Shown: in pieces, positions 25,606 through 29,453 of the stretch | How positions within the stretch are numbered: the stretch's first letter is position 1 | Layout of the letters: every line of letters starts with the position of its first letter | NCBI GenBank assembly: GCA_947627905.1 | Contig: CANQXX010000002.1 | Span: 1-64,000, forward strand | Source: an uncultured Clostridia bacterium | Lineage (GTDB): Bacteria; Bacillota; Clostridia; Oscillospirales; Ruminococcaceae | DNA length: 64,000 nucleotides | Direction of reading: 5' to 3' | The notes under the pieces: model-generated | Seen by the model: the letters and a program-made list of their open reading frames with translations, nothing else | Database searches by the model: none | What the model was told of the DNA's origin: nothing | Made by a program: the position numbers and the translations under genes

Positions 25606-25664
25606 TGCACAAATACTGTGGAGTATTTTTATCAAAAAACTATTGACATTGCACAATATCTGTG
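25606..25664 (+). promoter_or_regulatory. Two operator-like dyads at the array promoter
   Basis: TGCACAAATACTGTG (25606-25620) and TGCACAATATCTGTG (25650-25664) are near-identical. Each contains the dyad CACA-N5-TGTG, and they are 44 bp apart, about four helical turns. The second fills the spacer between -35 and -10, an ideal repressor position. The regulator is unknown. Confidence 0.5.
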
Positions 25665-25671
25665 ATATATT
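25643..25671 (+). promoter_or_regulatory. Strong promoter of the tiny-ORF array RNA
   Basis: TTGACA (25643-25648), 17-bp spacer, TATATT (25666-25671) with an extended -10 TGA just before it. The predicted start is near A25678. Confidence 0.85.
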
Positions 25672-25710
25672 ATACTCAAGGACAAAGAAAAGATACAGAG
25701 GTCAAATTAA

Positions 25711-25811
25711 GGAAGCCGGTTTCAGAAGATCGGTTACTGCCGACGATGGTCAGGCACAACCCTTTGACAAGTCTTGTGAAGCTGCTGAGTAGGACGATGT
25801 TCCGAGCTTCC
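25711..25811 (+). ncRNA. Structured domain in the 5' part of the array RNA
   Basis: GGAAGC (25711-25716) can pair with GCTTCC (25806-25811), closing a ~100-nt domain with smaller hairpins inside (TCGG-ttactg-CCGA, ACAAG-tc-TTGT). Just 3' of it, ATCCG, CGGAT and ATCCGTG (25840-25873) are mutually complementary and offer two exclusive pairings, a switch-like layout. Confidence 0.45.
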
Positions 25812-25958
25812 GGATCGTTCCTGTAACTTTAAAGTTCTTTATCCGAAAGAAACGGATCCGATGAAAATCCGTGATTTCCACACGGTACATTCAGTCTGAG
25901 AATGGATCTGACGGGTTCGGAAATCTGTAAATTTTTCTTGGAAAGGGTGGCGAGTCCA

Positions 25959-26027
25959 ATGGAGGATGTAATTGAACAGCAGTTTACTCAGGCAGTCCGC
26001 AGCGACTCGTTTACAGCTTTGCTTTAA
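25959..26027 (+). CDS. 22-codon ORF in the 5' part of the array RNA
   Basis: An ORF of 22 sense codons starting at the ATG inside GAGTCCAATGGAGG, the same context as the downstream repeat copies. GGAAAGGGTGG sits about 8-12 nt upstream as a ribosome site. The peptide (starts MEDVIEQQ, ends SFTALL) is acidic and polar and unlike the basic peptides of the array. It may be the translated founder of the motif, or a leader peptide. No homologue is recognised. Confidence 0.35.
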   Translation: MEDVIEQQFTQAVRSDSFTALL

Positions 26028-26039
26028 GAAAAATTGTGT

Positions 26040-26079
26040 GGGGAGTATAAATGTAAGCGTCTTTAAGACCTCACTCCTG
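26040..26079 (+). promoter_or_regulatory. Hairpin with start-stop codon pair and anti-motif CTCACTCC
   Basis: GGAGT (26042-26046) pairs with ACTCC (26073-26077), enclosing ATG TAA and a small GTCTTTAAGAC hairpin. The 3' arm contains CTCACTCC (26070-26077), the exact reverse complement of the GGAGTGAG element found five times downstream. Extended to CTCACTCCTG it matches the copy at 26612-26621 over 10 nt. Confidence 0.5.
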
Positions 26080-26128
26080 AATTAAGCGATTAGCAATTAA
26101 ATATCTTGAAGTATATAATGATAACGAG

Positions 26129-26171
26129 CCGCAGTTTTAGCAGATCATAGCTGAATTTGCGGTATTTTTAT
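26129..26171 (+). terminator. Internal terminator-like hairpin of the array RNA
   Basis: CCGCAGTTTTAGC and GCTGAATTTGCGG pair at 12 of 13 positions with an 8-nt loop, followed by TATTTTTAT. It could end a ~490-nt RNA, or act conditionally ahead of the array. Confidence 0.6.
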
Positions 26172-26291
26172 ACCCTCAGGCTTGATATACAGTGCATCGA
26201 CGGTCTGCCGCCATGAATGTCCCGAATGGGCTTTACATAAAATGCTGTATGTTTTGATTTGAGGATTTTTTATCTTCATTGTCAGAACGGG

Positions 26292-26307
26292 TCACCAGTA
26301 AGAGGTG
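26292..26307 (+). promoter_or_regulatory. Hairpin masking the ribosome site of the first array ORF
   Basis: TCACC (26292-26296) pairs with GGTGA (26303-26307), hiding the AGAGGTGAT ribosome site 8 nt before ATG 26315. TCACC itself mimics the anti-Shine-Dalgarno end of 16S rRNA. Confidence 0.5.
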
Positions 26308-26314
26308 ATGTCCT

Positions 26315-26356
26315 ATGAGAAAACTTAATATAGGTATCAGATACGTTATGAATTGA
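26315..26356 (+). CDS. Array tiny ORF 1 (13 aa)
   Basis: It encodes MRKLNIGIRYVMN. AGAGGTGAT is an excellent ribosome site 8 nt upstream. The stop is 7 nt before the element GGAGTGAGACCACC. The peptide is basic with alternating hydrophobics. Coding status is inferred from the site and the repeated arrangement only. Confidence 0.4.
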   Translation: MRKLNIGIRYVMN

Positions 26357-26363
26357 TGTGATT

Positions 26364-26377
26364 GGAGTGAGACCACC
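26364..26377 (+). repeat. GGAGTGAG element copy 1 (ACCACC type)
   Basis: GGAGTGAGACCACC, shared exactly with the last copy at 26941. No start codon follows. It marks the left boundary of the array. Confidence 0.65.
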
Positions 26378-26424
26378 TGACAGGTTAATTTCTTCCTGAT
26401 ATTGAATTTTAAGAAGGGATGCAT

Positions 26425-26466
26425 ATGAGGTATTTTGAATATGCGTATCACGATCTGAATATCTGA
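26425..26466 (+). CDS. Array tiny ORF 2 (13 aa)
   Basis: It encodes MRYFEYAYHDLNI, four aromatics in 13 residues. AAGAAGGGAT supplies the ribosome site. The stop is 14 nt before the divergent element AGGTGAGTCC. Confidence 0.38.
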   Translation: MRYFEYAYHDLNI

Positions 26467-26480
26467 ATGAATTTTGAAAG

Positions 26481-26498
26481 AGGTGAGTCCGACAGGAC
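26481..26498 (+). repeat. Divergent GGAGTGAG element copy 2
   Basis: AGGTGAGTCC keeps the GTGAGTCC core. Its GTCC pairs with a nearby GGAC (GTCC-gaca-GGAC, 26487-26498) instead of leading to ATGGCATA. Confidence 0.5.
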
Positions 26499-26570
26499 GT
26501 GCATAACGGTTTTGACCGATACGGAAAAAATCTATCGGGTGTTTCCCGTTAAGAATTGAGTGATCTTCAA

Positions 26571-26606
26571 ATGGTAATGAGAAAGGCTTTTAACAGAAAA
26601 ATCTGA
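26571..26606 (+). CDS. Array tiny ORF 3 (11 aa)
   Basis: It encodes MVMRKAFNRKI (or MRKAFNRKI from the second ATG). The ribosome site is the weakest of the set (GAGTGAT about 10 nt upstream). The stop lies 7 nt before element copy 3. Basic peptide. Confidence 0.33.
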   Translation: MVMRKAFNRKI

Positions 26607-26613
26607 TAAAGCA

Positions 26614-26634
26614 GGAGTGAGTCCAATGGCATAG
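26614..26634 (+). repeat. GGAGTGAG element copy 3 with Met-Ala-stop mini-ORF
   Basis: GGAGTGAGTCCAATGGCATA followed by G. GGAG stands 8 nt before an ATG that reads Met-Ala-stop (TAG). The flanking GGCAT can pair with ATGCC 14 nt downstream. Confidence 0.7.
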
Positions 26635-26687
26635 TTTGCGGCTTCAATGCCTTAATGAATTTACAATTCCAAAAGGAGTCGGTTTAT

Positions 26688-26729
26688 ATGATCTGTTCAA
26701 TAACTGTACTGAAGGAATTTGATTTTTAA
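26688..26729 (+). CDS. Array tiny ORF 4 (13 aa)
   Basis: It encodes MICSITVLKEFDF, the only array peptide with a Cys and the least basic besides ORF 2. AAAAGGAG is 9 nt before the ATG. The TAA stop directly abuts the GGAGTGAG of copy 4, so a terminating ribosome would cover that site. Confidence 0.42.
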   Translation: MICSITVLKEFDF

Positions 26730-26750
26730 GGAGTGAGTCCAATGGCATAG
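26730..26750 (+). repeat. GGAGTGAG element copy 4 with Met-Ala-stop mini-ORF
   Basis: Identical over all 21 bases to copy 3, including the TAG stop, although the flanking sequences differ completely. That points to selection on the element itself. After the TAG the same frame stays open into tiny ORF 5. Confidence 0.7.
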
Positions 26751-26792
26751 TCTTATTCTCTTGATGAATATTTCCGAAGGAGCTGTTGCTTT

Positions 26793-26825
26793 ATGCGCAG
26801 AAAATTTTACAGTAAGAAATATTGA
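26793..26825 (+). CDS. Array tiny ORF 5 (10 aa)
   Basis: It encodes MRRKFYSKKY, strongly cationic (five K/R and three aromatics in ten residues). GAAGGAG is 10 nt upstream. The stop is 7 nt before copy 5. Confidence 0.42.
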   Translation: MRRKFYSKKY

Positions 26826-26832
26826 TTTTATG

Positions 26833-26853
26833 GGAGTGAGTCCAATGGCATAA
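26833..26853 (+). repeat. GGAGTGAG element copy 5 with Met-Ala-stop mini-ORF
   Basis: Matches copies 3 and 4 over 20 bases. The only change turns the stop from TAG to TAA, so the Met-Ala-stop reading is kept while the base is not. Confidence 0.7.
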
Positions 26854-26901
26854 GTACAGATGTTCCGCTTTATCGTTTAATTCTGAAAGGAAGCGGTGTC
26901 T

Positions 26902-26934
26902 ATGAAAAATGTTCGGAGTTATTTGAAAATCTGA
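26902..26934 (+). CDS. Array tiny ORF 6 (10 aa)
   Basis: It encodes MKNVRSYLKI, basic. AAAGGAAG supplies the ribosome site. The stop is 6 nt before the last element. Confidence 0.4.
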   Translation: MKNVRSYLKI

Positions 26935-26940
26935 AAGATC

Positions 26941-26954
26941 GGAGTGAGACCACC
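26941..26954 (+). repeat. GGAGTGAG element copy 6 (ACCACC type)
   Basis: GGAGTGAGACCACC, the same subtype as copy 1, closing the array before the terminator. Confidence 0.65.
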
Positions 26955-27001
26955 AGAACATTTAGTTGTGCTGCAAAGCCATATTTAATTAAAATAGATT
27001 G

Positions 27002-27036
27002 ATCCGCAGGATGTTGCTCCTGCGGATTTTTGATTT
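27002..27036 (+). terminator. Terminator of the array transcript
   Basis: ATCCGCAGG and CCTGCGGAT form a 9-bp stem with an 8-nt loop, followed by TTTTTGATTT. Confidence 0.88.
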
Positions 27037-27050
27037 ATATGCAATTTGTT

Positions 27051-27079
27051 TTGACTATTTCTGCGTTACTGCATATAAT
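27051..27079 (+). promoter_or_regulatory. Promoter of the asparagine synthetase gene
   Basis: TTGACT, 17 bp, TATAAT (27074-27079), start near 27086, then GGAGG before the ATG at 27113. Confidence 0.85.
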
Positions 27080-27112
27080 ATTACCGAAATAAATTTTTTG
27101 GAGGAATTTATT

Positions 27113-28954
27113 ATGTGCGCTATTGCAGGGCAAATTTTTCCCGCCGGAATAAAGGCGGAAAAATTCCGCGGAACATATGAAAAAATGTACCGTACAATGA
27201 CCCGCCGCGGTCCGGATCAGAACGGCTCTTTTATAGATGAAAACGCCGCTCTTATCCATGCAAGACTTTCCGTAGTCGATCCGGAAAACGGTTTGCAGCC
27301 TATGGAACTGCATATCGGTGAAAAACATTTTATACTTATTTACAACGGCGAGATCTATAACGCTTCAGAACTTAAAAATGAACTTTCTGCCCTTGGACAT
27401 GATTTTACAACACATTCTGATACTGAAGTCCTGCTCCATGCTTATGCAGAATGGGGCGAAGAATGTACCGGACATCTCAACGGCATTTTTGCTTTTGCCG
27501 TATGGGAAAAGCATAACGGACGCATCTTTTTTGCACGCGACAGAATGGGCGTGAAGCCGTTCTTTTACGCAGTCTGCAATAACAGCTTCATTTTTGCTTC
27601 CGAAATAAAAACTTTGCTTGCACATCCGTTTTTAAGACCTGAGCTTGACCGTGCCGGTCTTATGCAGATAATGCTGTTAGGTCCGGGACGTATCCCCGGT
27701 GACGGCGTTTTCAAGGATATAAAAGAGCTTCTTCCCGGTGAACAGGGATACTTCTATTCCAAAAATTCCGGACTTGAAAAAAAAATTTACTGGCAGCTTG
27801 AAGATAAGGAGCATACCGATAATTTTGAACAGACCGTCGAAAAAGTCAGATTTCTTGTGACGGATTCGATAGAACGGCAGCTCGTATCGGACGTTCCGGT
27901 ATGTACATTTCTGTCGGGAGGATTGGATTCAAGCATAATCTCAGCCGTTGCCGATAAACATTTTACCGAAAAAGGAGAACGCCTTAAAACCGTTTCGGTA
28001 GCCTATAAGGATAACGAAAAATATTTCAGGGCAAGCAAATTCCAGCCAAACAGCGACGAAAACTTTATCAGGATAATGAATGAAAATTTAAATGCGGAAC
28101 ATATGCTTGTCCTTATTGATACTCCCGAGCTTGCATCGGCTCTTTATGAAGCTGTGGACGCGCGCGATCTTCCCGGAATGGCTGACGTGGATTCGTCCCT
28201 GCTGCTGTTCTGCAAGGAGATAAAAAAAGTCGCTACAGTTGCGCTTTCCGGCGAATGTGCCGACGAGATATTCGGCGGCTATCCTTGGTATAGGGATAAA
28301 ACTATCCGGGAAAGAGAGGGTTTCCCATGGGCACAGTCTACAGCATGGAGAGCAGGATTTTTCCGCCCGGAATTTCTTGAAGGTACAGATCCGGTGAAAT
28401 ATGTAGATCACTATTACAGAAAAACCGTTGATGAAAGTTCGATCCTTCCCGGTACAGACAAAACCGAAGCCCGCATGAAGCAGATGATGAACCTGAATGT
28501 AAAATGGTTCATGCAGACGCTTCTTGACCGCAAGGACAGAATGAGTATGTACAGCAGTCTTGAAGTGCGCGTGCCGTTCTGTGACCACAGGATAGCGGAA
28601 TATCTTTATACCGTTCCGTGGGATTTCAAGGATCATAACGGCTGCGAAAAGGGACTGCTCCGTGAAGCGATGAAAGGACTTCTCCCCGAAGAGGTCTTGT
28701 GGCGGAAGAAAAGTCCATATCCAAAAACGCATAATCCCTCGTATATGAAAGCTGTTTCGGAGGAGCTTAGAAAAATAATTTCCGATCCTGATTCTCCTCT
28801 TTTGTCACTCGTGCGGAAAGAAGCTCTGGAAGAACTTCTTGTTTCGGAAAATGCTGCTCCGTGGTACGGTCAGTTAATGAATATCCCCCAGACGATAGCG
28901 TATTTTCTTCAGCTGAATTATTGGCTCGGGAAATACAATGTACAGATCGTATGA
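27113..28954 (+). CDS. asnB: Asparagine synthase (glutamine-hydrolysing)
   Basis: A 613-residue two-domain enzyme turning aspartate, glutamine and ATP into asparagine. I start at ATG 27113, after TTGGAGGAA, because this puts Cys at residue 2 (MCAIAGQIFPAG), the N-terminal nucleophile of the class II glutaminase domain (residues 2-200, RRGPDQNG, YNGEIYN). Residues 230-600 are the synthetase with the PPi loop FLSGGLDSSIISA, ALSGECADEIFGGYPWY and LDRKDRMSMYSSLEVRVPF. The track's upstream start would bury the Cys. It is monocistronic with its own promoter and terminator. Confidence 0.93.
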   Translation: MCAIAGQIFPAGIKAEKFRGTYEKMYRTMTRRGPDQNGSFIDENAALIHARLSVVDPENGLQPMELHIGEKHFILIYNGEIYNASELKNELSALGHDFTTHSDTEVLLHAYAEWGEECTGHLNGIFAFAVWEKHNGRIFFARDRMGVKPFFYAVCNNSFIFASEIKTLLAHPFLRPELDRAGLMQIMLLGPGRIPGDGVFKDIKELLPGEQGYFYSKNSGLEKKIYWQLEDKEHTDNFEQTVEKVRFLVTDSIERQLVSDVPVCTFLSGGLDSSIISAVADKHFTEKGERLKTVSVAYKDNEKYFRASKFQPNSDENFIRIMNENLNAEHMLVLIDTPELASALYEAVDARDLPGMADVDSSLLLFCKEIKKVATVALSGECADEIFGGYPWYRDKTIREREGFPWAQSTAWRAGFFRPEFLEGTDPVKYVDHYYRKTVDESSILPGTDKTEARMKQMMNLNVKWFMQTLLDRKDRMSMYSSLEVRVPFCDHRIAEYLYTVPWDFKDHNGCEKGLLREAMKGLLPEEVLWRKKSPYPKTHNPSYMKAVSEELRKIISDPDSPLLSLVRKEALEELLVSENAAPWYGQLMNIPQTIAYFLQLNYWLGKYNVQIV

Positions 28955-28961
28955 ATATTTT

Positions 28962-28994
28962 ACCGGCGGATACGATATATCCGCCGGTTTTTTA
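28962..28994 (+). terminator. Terminator of asnB
   Basis: ACCGGCGGAT / ATCCGCCGGT stem followed by TTTTTTA. Confidence 0.88.
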
Positions 28995-29057
28995 TGCAAT
29001 GATATATTCCCGTGAAAAGTGCATATAATATTTTTTGAAAAAAATTTTTATTTCCTA

Positions 29058-29109
29058 TTGACAAATACCCTTATGGGGTATATAATATGTGTATACCCCA
29101 TAAGGGTAT
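29058..29109 (+). promoter_or_regulatory. csoR-copA promoter with two CsoR-type operators
   Basis: The consensus promoter TTGACA (29058-29063), 17 bp, TATAAT (29081-29086) is overlaid by ATACCCTTATGGGGTAT (29065-29081), which fills the spacer. The exact reverse complement of the same 17 bp lies at 29093-29109 over the start site, centres 28 bp apart. Pseudo-palindromes with GGGTA/TACCC arms are typical CsoR sites. Apo-CsoR should repress and Cu(I) release. Confidence 0.88.
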
Positions 29110-29134
29110 TATACTTTGACGGGGAGAGGATATT

Positions 29135-29443
29135 ATGTCTGAAAATAGATCGTGCGAATGCTGCGAAAAGTCTACCATGCGTTCAGATGATGAAAAAAAG
29201 AAACTTATACACCGTCTCAACCGTATCGAGGGACAGATACGCGGCATACGGGGAATGATCGAAAACAACGCTTACTGCACGGACGTGCTTATCCAGTCGG
29301 CAGCGGTAAATTCAGCGGTAAATTCCTTTAACAGGGAGCTTATTGCAAGCCATATCAAAGGCTGCGTCACAAGGGATATCCGCGACGGCAAGGAAGATGT
29401 GGTAGACGAGCTGGTACTTACTTTGCAGAAGCTAATGAAATAG
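29135..29443 (+). CDS. csoR: Copper-sensing transcriptional repressor CsoR
   Basis: A 102-residue all-helical DUF156/CsoR-family repressor. Seen: HRLNRIEGQIRGIRGMIE, and the Cu(I)-binding triad Cys48, His73 and Cys77 (AYCTDV, ASHIKGC) with the 25- and 4-residue spacing of the Mycobacterium CsoR Cys-His-Cys. That separates it from formaldehyde and nickel members. The extra N-terminal cysteines (CECC, residues 7-10) are unusual and might bind a further metal. It is first in the copper operon and sits behind two matching operators, implying autoregulation. Confidence 0.93.
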   Translation: MSENRSCECCEKSTMRSDDEKKKLIHRLNRIEGQIRGIRGMIENNAYCTDVLIQSAAVNSAVNSFNRELIASHIKGCVTRDIRDGKEDVVDELVLTLQKLMK

Positions 29444-29453
29444 AGGTGTGACT

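Larger units (their letters stand above)
25678..27036 (+). ncRNA. Unrecognised ~1.35-kb transcript: structured 5' part plus tiny-ORF array
   Basis: The stretch from promoter to terminator carries no ORF of normal length on either strand and no known RNA signature I recognise. It does not match the cobalamin riboswitch, RNase P, tmRNA, T-box or group II intron features I know. The first ~490 nt hold several hairpins, a 22-codon ORF and a terminator-like hairpin. From 26315 on there are six repeated units. Each has a ribosome site, an ORF of 10-13 codons, a stop, then a GGAGTGAG element 0-14 nt later. The next gene, the asparagine synthetase, has its own perfect promoter beyond the terminator, so this is not its leader. 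Confidence 0.7.

Noticed and set aside
25711-25960. Cobalamin riboswitch
   Set aside because: A GCCGG...ACTGCC stretch looked similar at first, but the conserved B12-box and core order are missing and no B12 gene follows.
26213-26257. Possible further 14-codon ORF before the tiny-ORF array
   Set aside because: It has no ribosome site and no GGAGTGAG element after the stop, so it does not share the array pattern.
26233-26451. 72-residue minus-strand ORF across the array
   Set aside because: It runs antisense through two array units, has no ribosome site, and its reading follows from the repeat composition.
26364-26954. CRISPR array
   Set aside because: Repeats are 14-21 bases with spacers of 80-120 nt of uneven length, the spacers carry ribosome sites and ORFs, and no cas gene is near.
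27002-27112. Array RNA as an asnB leader (Asn T-box)
   Set aside because: A strong terminator and then a separate consensus promoter lie before asnB, and no T-box sequence is present.
26999-27112. 38-codon N-terminal extension of asparagine synthetase
   Set aside because: It would cover the terminator and promoter, and would remove the required N-terminal Cys2.
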